Assembly (NCBI GenBank): GCA_001600055.1
Contig: BCIV01000016.1
Location: forward strand, 248,001-312,000
DNA from: Filobasidium wieringae
Lineage: Eukaryota > Basidiomycota > Tremellomycetes > Filobasidiales > Filobasidiaceae
Direction of reading: 5' to 3'
DNA length: 64,000 nucleotides
Numbering within the stretch: the first letter of the stretch is position 1; each line of letters begins with the position of its first letter. Shown piece by piece: positions 24,316-35,260 of the stretch. Under the pieces are notes generated by a model. That model searched no databases and was not told the DNA's origin. It saw nothing but the letters and a program-made list of their open reading frames with translations. The position numbers and the translations under genes were made by a program.

Positions 24316-27300
24316 TCAAGATCCGATCTCAGCGATCAGATCTCCTTGAGAGATAGAGTCGCCTTCATTGACACCAATCTTCTTGACCTTGCCGGATACT
24401 GGGGACGAGACAACCGACTCCATCTAGTAAGACAAAAACACAAAGATATTAGTAAAGACGCCGTAAGATTGTACCGTGGTTACAGCTAACTCGCCTTCAT
24501 AGCAGAAAGGACACAGAGAGGGTCACCAGCCTTGACTTCGGAGCCTTCCTTGACTCGGACTTCGACAACGACACCGGCCTGAATTGGGATTCTTGTTAGG
24601 ACTGGTTAATGGCTTTATTACACAGGCATACTTACCATAGGGGATCCAACCGAGCCAGGTTCGCTAGTAGCCTTCTCTCGGCTGACCTTGGAGACGGCGG
24701 CCTGACGGTCATCAATGACGACGACTCGGGTCTCGGCGTTGACCTCGAAGAAGCACTCTCGAGTACCAGTGTTCTCGTTGAGCTTTCCAACGGCGAGGAG
24801 TCGGACGATCAAAAGCTTTCCGGCTTCAATCTCGATGTTGATCTCCTCATTGATCTTAGGTTTTCCTAGGAAGTGTCGAGTAGGAACAACACTGAACGAT
24901 GAGCGGAAAGATGAGAAGCTGTCACTCAGTCGCTTGTAAGGCAGTTAGACTTACCTGAGGTCTCCATACTTGTCGACAAAGCTCTGGAACTCTTCGAATA
25001 CCTATTAAGATATTGAACAGATCAACTGATGCTTCGACAGTTCATGAGTATTAATGGCGCACCTTAGGGTACATGTAGTAACCTAGAAAAGGAACGTATC
25101 AGTAATCGCTCATCGGGATGACTACAGTTCGGTACTCACTTGCTACATCGACGTCAGTAATATTCTTTCCGAACTTCTCCCTCAACTCGGTCTTCAACTT
25201 CTTGAAGTCCAAGGGCTTCATGTTGAGACCGGGACGAGTGTCGATCTTGGGTCGTCCACGAATGATCTTGGTCCTGAGGGGCTCAGGGAATCCACCGGGA
25301 GGTTGTCCGAGATAACCCTGGAAGTACTCGATGACGGACTCGGGGAAGTCCAACTTGTCAGCTCGTTCGGTGACGTCTTCAGCGGTCAGCTGGTTGCTAG
25401 TCATGAACTGAGCAAAGTCCCCAACGACCTTGGAACTGGGAGTGACCTTGACGATATCTCCACACAACAAGTTTGCCAGAGCGTAGTTCTTCTTGACCTG
25501 GTTCCAGTTCTCTCCGAGACCCAACTGTTGGGCCTGGAAGAAGAGGTTACTGAATTGACCTCCAGGCATCTCGTGCTGGAAGACACTAGAATCGCTCGAC
25601 ATGGCAACGGCCTCGCTGTGAAGGGATTGATATCAGAACTGTTGAGCGAATATGAGGCAGAGAGAGTGTCTTACAATGGCTTGTAAAGAACCCTGACCTG
25701 AGTCCAGTACAAGTTCAAAGCCTGAATGTCGTCGAACCTGATCCCGGTTCCGAGTTCGGTCTGTTCCAAAGCAGAGCACACGGCACCCATGGCGGGCTGA
25801 GAAGTACATCCACTCATACTGTCGATCGCACAATCGACAACGTCGGCACCCGCAGCGGCACATGCCAACATAGAAGCGACAGCCATACCAGCGGTATCGT
25901 GAGAGTGCACGTGGATGGGAAGGTCAGGGTGAGCCTTTCGGATGGCGCCAACAAGCATGGTAGCAGCCTGAGGCTTCAAGAGACCGGCCATATCCTTGAT
26001 AGCCAATACGTGAATACCCTCGGCGACCAGCTGATCGACAAAGTCAAGGTAGTACTGCAAGGTGTACTTGGTCTTCTTTGGGTTGGCAATATCACCAGTG
26101 TAACAGACGACGGCCTCGACCACACCACCAGCCTTCTTGGCGGCATCGATTCCAAGCTTCATGTTGTCGATGTAGTTGAGCGAGTCAAAGACACGGAAGA
26201 TGTCGAGACCATTCTCAACAGCCTTCTTGCAGAAGTCGTAAATGGCGTTGTCAGGGTAGGAAGTGTATCCGACAGCGTTGGCACCACGAACAAGAGCCTG
26301 GAAAGGAATGTTGGGTACCAGCTTTCGCAGGGTCCTGAGACGCTCCCAAGGATCCTCGTACAAGAATCGCATAGCGACATCAAAGGTGGCACCTCCCCAA
26401 CATTCCAAAGAGTAGGCGTTGGACAGAGCGTAACTGGTCTCCTTGGCAATGTTGGCCATATCGATTGTTCGGAGTCGAGTAGCGAACAAGGACTGATGGG
26501 CATCTCTCCAAGTGGTGTCCATGATAAGACAACCAGGGTACTCTCGGACTGCCTTGGCGAATCCAGCAGGACCCTTCTCCTTGATGATGTTCCTCCATCC
26601 AGTCTGACAAGGTACAGAAGTATCGATGGACTTGTTCGAGTCGCTGGGATCCTCAAGACGAGGAATAGGAATCTCAGAAGTCAAACCGGGTTCTCCAACC
26701 TGACCCTTGATGGAAGATCCGTTGACGGCGATATCTCCCAAGTAAGCCAAGAGCTTCTGAGCTCGGTTCTGACTGGTCACGAGCTTGAAAAGATCGGGTG
26801 TATCGTCAATGAAGGTGGTCCAGGTCTTTCCGCTCTCGAAGACTGGGTGAGTAAGCAGTCGGATAAGGAAAGGAATATTAGTCTAGAGGAAATAGCTTGC
26901 TCAGCTAATTAACTACCTCTCAAGGAACGGAGCGGTACACACCTTGACACCTCTGATACGGAATTCGACTAAAGCTCGAAGGGTCTTTCGGCGGGCGACC
27001 TCGTAAGTGGTTCCACGAACGGTACATTTGACCAACAACGAATCATAATGAGGCTGTAATACGGGTCCCGATCTGATTCAGGCAACCGATCGACCACTAA
27101 AACGGTGGCTCTCAGCTACTCACAGTGATCTGAGCTCCGGCGAATCCAGAACTAGCGTCCAACCTCACACCGTTTCCTCCCGCACTTCTGTAGACCTCGA
27201 TCTTTCCAGTATCTGGTTGGAATCCGGCCGCAGCATCTTCGGTAGTGATACGACACTGAATAGCGAATCCTCGCTTGGTGATAGCGTCCTGAGTCAAACC

Positions 27301-28846
27301 GAGGGAAGACAAGGAAGCTCCTGCGGCGATCTGGATTTGAGCGGCAACGATATCGATTCCGGTGATTTCCTCTACCCGCGTCGTAAAGGATTGCATCAGC
27401 CATACGTACCCGATATCTGCTGCGAGACTATACTCACCGGTAATGGTGTGCTCGACCTGGATACGAGGGTTGATTTCGATAAAGTAATGACGACCCTGTT
27501 GATCGACCAAGAACTCGGCGGTACCGGCGTTACGGTACTGAACGGCGTTGGCAAGCTTGATAGCGTCGTTCAAGATGGCCTGACGGATATCTTCGGAAAG
27601 GTGAGGTGCAGGGGCAACCTCGACTACCTGTATTAACACGAGGGAGGTATCAGAAATTATACCTGGAAAGAGAAGCAAGGATGGAGATGTGTACCTTCTG
27701 GTGACGACGCTGAACGGAACAATCACGCTCGAAGAGATGAACACAGTTGTTGTAGCTGTCAGCCAACAACTGAACCTCGATGTGACGAGGACGGTCCAAG
27801 AAACCTATTGTACCAGGGCTGTCTAATCAGTTCATGTTTCATGCCAATCTTCCCGGCTCCTGTACTTACGCTCGATGAAAACAGTTCCATCTCCGAAGGC
27901 CGCTTTGGCCTCACTGACCGCCCTCTCAAAGTTCTCCTTGAAACTGGCTTGGTCCCTGACGACTCTCATTCCCCTTCCTCCTCCTCCCATAGCGGCCTTG
28001 ATGATGACGGGGAATCCATGCTCCTTGATGAATCCCTCGGCGAGATCGTAGGACTCTACAGGTCCGGGCGTTCCGGGGACGACGGGGACACCGGTCTTCT
28101 GAGCCAGGGTACGGGCTTTGGTCTTGTCACCTAGAGCATCGATGGTTTCGGGTCGAGGACCGATGAAAGCGATCCCAGCGTCCTCGACTTTCTTGGCGAA
28201 TCCGTGGTTCTCCGAAAGGAAACCGTATCTGACATCGTGTATTCGATCAAACCGAGAACCCAAATCAAGTGAGATCGAATCATGCTCACCCAGGGTGGAT
28301 CATATCGACTCCGTGCTCCAAAGCGATCCTGATGATATCATCCTGAGCCAAATAAGCTGCCACGGGAGTTAGCCCCTTTCCAACTTGATAAGCCTCATCA
28401 GCCTTCTGCCTGTGAGCACCCATCTTATCCTCGATAGAGTAGATGGCTACGGTCTGCATGGCCAATTCGTGTGCGGTTCGGAAGACTCGAATGGCGATTT
28501 CTCCTCGGTTCGCTACCAGGACCTTTTTGAGGGGTCCAGCATGTCCTGCTTGTTTCTTTCTCAACGTTTGGATGCTGGGTATACATTACGGGGGAAGGTG
28601 AGTCCAAGGGAGCATGAGAGGAGAAACGCATTCCGCACTCACGTGTGGGCTGCAGGGGTGCTGGTTCCGGTCTGAGCACTGCCTGGAGATCCAGCACCAG
28701 TTCCAGCACCGGCCGACGCAGATGTCATAGCGGACACGACACTGTGCATCTGTGATGTTGGTTTGACATATCGTAAGCTTCGGAGTGTCAAAGGGATGAG
28801 GGTTCGTTTGAGAAAGGTGACATACCGGGTTGCTATCAGATGACAT
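24316..28846 (-). CDS. PYC1: pyruvate carboxylase
   Basis: Fifteen exons: 28846..28826, 28749..28643, 28574..28290, 28228..27870, 27804..27695, 27627..27438, 27371..27124, 27053..26943, 26882..25675, 25615..25140, 25082..25063, 25001..24955, 24891..24636, 24578..24495, 24423..24316; 1209 residues. It carboxylates pyruvate to oxaloacetate using ATP and biotin. Biotin carboxylase: [44 protein letters not shown]. Carboxyltransferase: [37 protein letters not shown]. Biotin domain: LSAMK|MESVV, with the target Lys at residue 1174. The intron 24424-24494 splits this motif directly after the Lys and has a GC donor (GCGAGT). A 20-nt exon lies at 25063-25082, and the 66-nt intron 27372-27437 is in frame. 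The N-terminus lacks an obvious presequence, suggesting a cytosolic enzyme as in other fungi. Confidence 0.96.
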
Positions 28847-29610
28847 CTCTGTGTGATCTTGTAGTTACTCTATAGCGATAGAGCGATTCGTGATGTGATG
28901 CTCCTTCTGTGTGTACAATAATGTACAGGGCGATCGAGAGCGAGGGTGCGTGAGCGAGATGTCAAACGTTTCGGGTCAAGAGGTACGGTACGGGCCATCG
29001 CTTAGAGCGAGATAAGGTGAACCGGTACGTCACTTACCGAGTGAACCGGCAGAAAGAAGTGTGTAGATCTGACAGTGGTCGATGAGGATGCACTGTAGAG
29101 TCTAGAGTTGTCTGTGGTGAGGATCCCAGAGTCAAGCTGTGCACTATGAAAGGGGAGCTGTATCGACCAATATCAAGGAAACGGGACCGGCGCTTTATCG
29201 CTGCTGGCTGCTTGGCTGTATCCGTATCGACCGAGCGAGACGATCGGAAGCAATTATGAAGATTGTGACGCGTCCGTTCTGATTCGATCACTCGTTCTCG
29301 CTCGTGTTGAAATAATCAAATTCCGTATTCCGTCTCATCTCATCGTCACAACAACGACCTCAGCGTAGAAATCGTAGCAATAATATTTACCTTGGATGGA
29401 TCGTGTTCCCTGCGGTAGACCAGTCCACACATCAAATGTCCACTGAATCTCACTCCCATACCACTCGTTGATCCAACCAGTAGCCGTCACTTACCGGCTA
29501 AATCGCTGCGGCCCGTCGATCCGGCTTGTCATTTGAATTGAAATTCGTAACACCCACCTCGAAGCCATCCCGTCCGACGTGAATGGTCAATCACTTGGCG
29601 GTGTAACATC
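28847..29610. other. divergent promoter, PYC / DMT transporter
   Basis: 764 bases between divergent start codons. No convincing ORF; an 85-codon minus ORF here lacks support. The region likely holds the 5' UTR and promoter of pyruvate carboxylase, a gene usually under carbon-source control. No specific site could be assigned. Confidence 0.5.
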
Positions 29611-31419
29611 ATGCCACCCCTCTCCAGAGCTAAACGAACACTATCATTCCTCGTCCTAGGTCTGATCGTTGTAGCTTCTGCCACTCAGACTGAAGTTGCC
29701 AACGTGAGGAGATATTCAGGAGGTCAGGATCAAATATTGTGATCGCTAATTGCGACTCGTTTCCGCTCGTTCGTGATAGTATGTAACAGCACAAAAGGGT
29801 TGGTCAACCCTGTTCTATAATGTACATCTAAATGAGAACCCTAATACCGCTGCTTCTTGGTTTTTTGAGGCTATAGCAAACCGTACTTCACCTTGTGAGA
29901 CAGACCGTTCATTCCCCATACATGTCCCCAACTCATGCTGAGACCCATACTGTCAGCTTCCTTACACATTCGTTCTTCTCTATAATCTTTCCCGTACATC
30001 TCCTCTTACTGAGGTTCATCAAGCCAAACCTATCGACGAAAGAAGCTCTGAAAAGGTTGAGGATCGTGGTTGCTGAACAGGTGCGTCCGCACGACAAACC
30101 ATTCACGAGTGAGATCGAACGTTTCTCATTCCGAGCAACGTTTGAGATCACTTCAGTTGGACGTGAATTCGGAAGATGGGAGAGCGTTATATAGGAAACT
30201 TGCAAGGGTTATCTGCAAGTTGACAGCTCTTATATCACTGTGAGTCGAGAGCCGGCAGTACTAAGAAACGGCTCATCTTGACACCCTTTCATACTGATAT
30301 CACAGACCTTCTATATGCTGGTACATCGCCGTACCTCTGACAGGGTGAATTCGAATTCATGACAACCTGTTGACCTGTCACTGACATCCAGACGCGTTCT
30401 TCAGAGTGACAGATCTCACCACTATCTACGCCACAGCAACGTGGTGGACCTATCTCTTCAGTCTTATCCTGCTCCGTACACCTCTATCCCGAATAGTAGT
30501 TCTTTCCATCGTCATCGCCTTTATAGGGACGATCCTGATAACCTATTCAGGCGTGGAAGAATCCAAGCATCGAGAAGAATCAGGAGAAGTCCCGGACAAG
30601 GCATTCAAGGAACCGCCTCATAGGATCGTTGGGGATTTGGTCATGCTCACTGGAGCGATCATCTTGGGGTTCTATGAGGTGATTTACAAGCTGGCCCTTC
30701 CCGAAGGACATGGGGGTGTCAACGTGGAGGAAGATGAAGAGGAGACTACCGCTGAGGTAGGGTATCAGGCCGTCTCGACTGGAGAGGAGGAGGAATCGAT
30801 ACATCATCCAGGGCATAGGAGATCGTACTCCAACTCGTCCCGACCTGCCAACTCGAGCATCATCCCTCTTGACTCGGGAACTCAGTTGTTCCGCTCGGAC
30901 CCACTCGCCACGACCAAGACGAAGTTACCTCTAGCACTGCATGCTAATCTGCTTACGTCGCTGATCGGGATTACCACCATGGCCTTGTTCTGGATACCTA
31001 TTCCGCTGATTCATTGGTTAGGGTGGGAGCCTTTCGAATTGCCTTGGGGTAGTTGGGGCCTTATGATGCTTATCTGCGCAACTGGAGCGATTTACGTGAG
31101 TTTCGAGGGTTTCTGATCGGGAACGAAAGGCTTTGCTTAGCTTCGACTGTAATACTCAGAATGGGGGATTCATGGTAAGGTTCACAGCTAGTCTCTCTCG
31201 ATGACTCACCTTGTTAACGACAACTCCATTCTTCTACAGATCCTCATCGGTCTATTAGGACCAACAACAGCTTCTGTGGCTAATCTCCTGACAATCGGTC
31301 TGGTCGCGCTGATAGACTCGTTCTATCTAGGACGAGCGATACCTGGCTGGACACTTGTAGGGGCGAGTCTAGTCGGCTCCGGATTCGGAGTTCTGCTCTG
31401 GGCGGGAGAAGATGGTTAG
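29611..31419 (+). CDS. drug/metabolite (EamA/SLC35F-like) transporter
   Basis: Nine exons: 29611..29703, 29780..29802, 29877..29894, 29957..30080, 30157..30239, 30306..30344, 30405..31095, 31160..31174, 31240..31419; 421 residues. Multi-pass membrane protein of the DMT superfamily, similar to the SLC35F / yeast YML018C group, which sit in vacuole or Golgi membranes; the substrate is unknown. Helices are seen in LSFLVLGLIVVASA, FFSIIFPVHLLLLRF, LISLPSICWYIAVPL, TWWTYLFSLILLRTPLS, IVVLSIVIAFIGTILIT, LVMLTGAIILGFYEVIY, LIGITTMALFWIPIPLI and the last exon. The motif GVTDLTTIYATATWW fits the EamA signature region. A 110-residue acidic/Ser-rich loop lies in the middle. Exons of 23, 18 and 15 nt are predicted; the first two are the least certain part of the model. 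Confidence 0.82.
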
Positions 31420-32080
31420 ATGGATATGGGTGTGATTAGAGTGACATATTGCATAGCATTTAGAGCGTGTACGACTGGCTTGGATCAATCGAGGAGGAGG
31501 ATCGTGCGTAAAGCAGGTTGAGCAGCGGGCCAGCTTGTAGTCATTATTGTCATCCCCCACCCTATAGACAGGAACGCAAGCGAGATAACAATGCGTTTGA
31601 TAAGGATTCATAGATCCATAGTGCATCCCATCACACTGTCAGATCATTCAGAGTGCTCCCATTATACTGCTGTAATGTGCGTCATCCAATACTCTGTGGC
31701 GGTAGACTTCTCGATATTGTTTTGGTCTGATCATTTCCGATGAGGGGAAGTCTCCGAGCGAGGCGTGTCCCACCGAGGTGTGACCAGTGCATGCCAGGTG
31801 CCAATGTAGACCCTACGGTTGCCAACACTGATTCATGGTCTGGTCTGGCCTAGCAGAGCGTGTACCCAATAAGAACAAGACATCACCCAAAGTTTTCATC
31901 AGGTCCAAGATCGACAGTACACAATTTGCATGATCATCTAAATAAAACCCCATGTTACAACTGATTTGAGAAGTTTGTTTTTCGGCTAATGAAGCGACTA
32001 GATTCGACTACAAGGTTGACACGATCTAAGAACTTGCCCATTGAAGGGTATTTTTGGTTTGGTAGGGTTTTTCATTTCTT
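31420..32080. other. intergenic region (convergent 3' ends)
   Basis: 661 bases between the transporter (+) and the acidic unknown gene (-). Nothing recognised beyond presumed 3' UTRs. Confidence 0.6.
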
Positions 32081-33127
32081 CTAGCTCTTGACTATCCGCA
32101 CACCTCTCCCGTATGTGATATCTTCGCCCTTCTTGCTGCCAATCATCCTCATGTTCATTGATTCTTCCAGAGACCCGTAAGTGGAGTCGAAGGAAGTGGA
32201 AAAGTCATCCAAAACGTCTTCGGTAGGAGTGGCGAGGAGTTGATCCGGTGACTCGTTGTCTTCAGTATCAGACTCAAAGTCGGGTACTTCGTCGTCAAAC
32301 TCGCTGAGGAAGGAGCTGTTGTGGGTGAGCTCAGGTCGGTCCGTGGCTGACTGAACCATGAGATCGATCTCTTCTTCTTCATCGAAGATATCGTAGACCT
32401 CTAGGATCTCGTCCACCGTCATTGCGGATTCAAGGGAGGGGGGAAGGGTATTGATGTCCATCGGTCCTTCGAGTTTGTCCGCGACGAGAGTTGGCTTCAA
32501 TCGAGGAGGAGGAGGAGGAGTGAAAGACAAGGAAGTCTCGAAAGGGGGTGGAGAAGGTGTAGTGGATCGAGACGAGCTGGACATGTCAGTGTCATCGACC
32601 GCGTAGATCTCGACTCGGGTGTCCTGAGGAAGCATGTTGTCCACGACCATGGGAGATGTTTGAGGGGACGACGATGCAGAGGATCCAGTTTCAGAGCTGT
32701 GTAGTTCGTTCCATGTCTCCTCGAACCAAGCTTCTTGTCCCTCTTCTTCTGGAATGTAAGGGGTAGGGTCGATGACAACTCCGTCGTCTCCACCGGCACC
32801 CTGTTCGTCGGCTTCGAACAGGGCATCCATGCCTCGCTCGAAAGCAGGTCCGTTCCAGAGAGAAGAGAGGGAGCGAGATGACGGTTTAGTCGATCGACGA
32901 AGGAAGACACTCTCCTCGGTCTTCCTCTTCCGTTCCTTTTCGCGCTCGATGAGGCCCCAGTCGAGTGCGTTCTGGATGAGGATTCCTTTACGAAGGAAAT
33001 CGGGAGAGTCTCGGTTGGTAGAGGCGATCGACTCGGAGAGGTATATGAGTTTGTTTTGAGACATTTGGATCAGAGCTTCCACGGAAGGGTGGAAGATCCG
33101 AGATTGGTAACGAGATGATGGGAACAT
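32081..33127 (-). CDS. acidic protein of unknown function
   Basis: Single coding exon of 348 residues starting at the first ATG (MFPSSRYQSR). The N-terminal 80 residues are mostly helical, with a basic patch (EREKERKRK). The rest is acidic and Ser/Pro-rich, with a PPPPPR stretch and long Asp/Glu runs (FDEEEEIDLM, DFESDTEDNE), and is probably disordered. The frame stays open upstream to 33481 but only from a TTG; a 69-nt GTAAGC..ATAG intron (33217-33285) lies in that upstream part, so it is best read as a spliced 5' UTR. No family recognised. Confidence 0.65.
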   Translation of the reverse strand: MFPSSRYQSRIFHPSVEALIQMSQNKLIYLSESIASTNRDSPDFLRKGILIQNALDWGLIEREKERKRKTEESVFLRRSTKPSSRSLSSLWNGPAFERGMDALFEADEQGAGGDDGVVIDPTPYIPEEEGQEAWFEETWNELHSSETGSSASSSPQTSPMVVDNMLPQDTRVEIYAVDDTDMSSSSRSTTPSPPPFETSLSFTPPPPPRLKPTLVADKLEGPMDINTLPPSLESAMTVDEILEVYDIFDEEEEIDLMVQSATDRPELTHNSSFLSEFDDEVPDFESDTEDNESPDQLLATPTEDVLDDFSTSFDSTYGSLEESMNMRMIGSKKGEDITYGRGVRIVKS

Positions 33128-34241
33128 TTCGATAACTGTGTTGCGGTTGGTGGTACCCTGGATAGTAGTAATAGGACGAGTGCTTGTTTGAGCAGCGATA
33201 GTGCTTAAATTGATGTCTATTGGTAAAAACACGTGGAATGAGTTTTGTTGATCTGCAGAGCGATCTCGCACGAACGTGTGCTTACAATTCGGTTGGGATG
33301 GATCGGTAGATGTGCTAATCTCCAAACGGCGAGTGGTAGGCGAGTTCAGTTTGCTTTCCGTTGTCGGTTTGTGTTTGGTCGTATGTTTTGGTGTTACCGA
33401 GGGCAGAGTTTGATCGCAAGAGTAGTTGCTCGACGTGAACGTTTGATGTTTGTTCAGGTTGATTGTGATTGTTTGATTCAAATATCATAATGTTGTGAGA
33501 AGGGAAAGTTGAAACGGTTGAATGGTTGTGGTAAAAGGGAAAGGACGTGTTGGATATGTATGGAAAATACTGGATGATTCACTTAGCAAGCCATGTTGGA
33601 TAGGTGACTGTGGTGGTAGTGAAGTATGATGGTTATCGAGGTGATGGTCAAGGTGCAGAGGTGACGGTGCGACTGATCGTAGTGTTGTGGACTGTCAAGT
33701 ATATAAGTACGGTCAGACGAGTGATGTCGTGCTGCGATAACGTATGAGTGAACGTGAGGATTATTGATGTATCGAGTCATGTCAGCTTTTTTGCTTGCTC
33801 AGCGTTGTTCGGAGGCCTCGATGGCGATGGCGCGATAACCGCTATTGCGCGATCAACGATGACTCGATCGTTCCGGCTTGTGCTTGAAACTCTCGCGTCG
33901 GTCACGGCCGATCCTAATCTTTTCCCTCTGAACGGGCGGTGACTGATACGAGCGATGACTTCGTCATCATCGTAGAGTACCTCGAACTGAGAAGGTCAAA
34001 GTAACAAGTAACAGCAACGAACCATCGGCAGCAGCAATTATACATACCAGTAGTGTGCTCCCGTCATCTTTGAAAGGCGTGAATCGCTGGAATCCGGAAT
34101 GAACGATAAGACCTTATGACGTGATCGCTGGCAAGAGCTAGAAGCTTCGGACGGTACTGCGCTAGACTCCGAACGTCGACTTTTAGACCCATAAACCTTT
34201 TTACAGTTATGTCGCTTTTCATCGTGGCGCTCGACATCTAC
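33128..34241. other. 5' UTR and promoter region, TATA-like box
   Basis: About 1.1 kb upstream of the acidic-protein gene, up to the tRNA. It contains a probable 5'-UTR intron (33217-33285) and, on the minus strand, a TATATA box at 33700-33705 that would suit a start of transcription near 33670. Beyond 33750 I see no gene. Confidence 0.45.
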
Positions 34242-34328
34242 TTCTGCGTAGCACAGTGGTAGTTGCACCGAGCTGTTATTAAATAACTTGCAACTCGGGG
34301 GTCCGAGGTTCGACCCCTCGCGTGGAAG
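34242..34328 (+). tRNA. tRNA-Asn (anticodon GTT) with a 14-nt intron
   Basis: The acceptor stem TTCTGCG pairs with CGTGGAA (two G-U pairs). The A box TAGCACAGTGG and B box GGTTCGACCCC are intact. The anticodon stem is CCGAG/CTCGG (34268-34272, 34294-34298). The anticodon loop reads CTGTTAA once a 14-nt intron (34279-34292) is removed between positions 37 and 38, the canonical place. The anticodon GTT is at 34275-34277. The intron contains AATAAC, able to pair with the GTTATT around the anticodon. The T stem is CGAGG/CCTCG. Confidence 0.9.
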
Positions 34329-34332
34329 ATTC

Positions 34333-34350
34333 TTTTTGTGCTTCTTTTTT
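34333..34350 (+). terminator. RNA polymerase III terminator of tRNA-Asn
   Basis: Two T runs follow the tRNA: T5 at 34333-34337 and T6 at 34345-34350. This is the expected Pol III stop signal with a backup. Confidence 0.75.
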
Positions 34351-35260
34351 GTGCTTTCCCCGGTGGCAAACTTGTCGATGTCGCGCGTGTTTCGTTGTGT
34401 GCATGCCCCCTTGAACTGGCAGAAGATATGGAATTCTCTGGCATGACCTGCAGAAATGCTCGACAGTTTCCTTGACGACGACCCAAGATTAGCGGATGCC
34501 GAGCTAGCGAGCTCAGTCCTGCTTGAAGATGTATTGCATGTGATGTGGACCGCCGCAATGATGTTCTCTCGTGCTTTCCTTCTATCGAGCGGGAAACATT
34601 CGAACAGGAGACTCCTGCTTGTCGACGTGTCTCAGAACTAAAGAGATTGACTCTGAATTGTCGGACGCACCGATACACCTGTAACACAGAGGTGATCGAT
34701 TCAAGCTTCTCCACTCCTCTTTCCAACATCTCCTGTAGATACGAAATTCATCATCAACAAGGCACTCTACAGTGTGCTAGCGAAAGTAGTGTCCCACTAC
34801 GAGGAAAGGTTGGAAGACACAGAGACAAGATGGCAGAAAGAGTTGAAAAACAAGGTGGGAGGCAACTGCCAAGTGGGCAGCTACAGTTTAGAGGCCATTG
34901 AGGACGGTAAAGACAGTCATGAGGCAGCTGCAATAGAGGGAAAGTTCACAGACTAAGCAAAAGACTGATAAGTGTATACACGCTCATGGCCGACCATCAC
35001 TGTATGTCTATCAATTCTTGAGCAAGCAATCCAAGGGCGCATTGCCCCTGTCATATGTATCGCTTGCACAACGGCAACGACAGGAAACAACGTGACTCCG
35101 TCGATTGCGCCAGGATCATCCGCCTCGGATCCGAGCGCTACACATCGTCGAATCGGATTGAAGCATGATTATCATCGAGTAAGCGAGTAACAGAAGCGAG
35201 ATTATACAACGGCCGTATATATTCAAATAAAGTATGTACAAAGCGAAACATTAGATCAAC
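34351..35260. other. intergenic region with weak coding candidates
   Basis: 910 bases between the tRNA and the MFS transporter gene's 3' end. Two plus-strand open stretches look somewhat protein-like: 34456-34641 (ATG start) and about 34736-34956, which reads FIINKALYSVLAKVVSHYEE and ends KFTD. A short intron with acceptor TGTAG at 34739 could join upstream sequence to the second. No consistent full model was found, so no gene is called. Confidence 0.3.

Noticed and set aside
24124..24489. 121-codon plus-strand ORF between CMR1 and PYC
   Set aside because: It runs antisense through the last PYC exon (biotin domain), has no domain, and no splice sites connect it to anything.
25899..26912. 337-codon plus-strand ORF inside pyruvate carboxylase
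   Set aside because: It is antisense to the largest PYC exon, and its codons are the mirror of conserved carboxyltransferase sequence. A long antisense open frame is common opposite highly biased coding sequence.
33128..33481. N-terminal extension of the acidic unknown protein
   Set aside because: The extended frame begins only with TTG and contains a typical 69-nt intron, so it is more likely a spliced 5' UTR.
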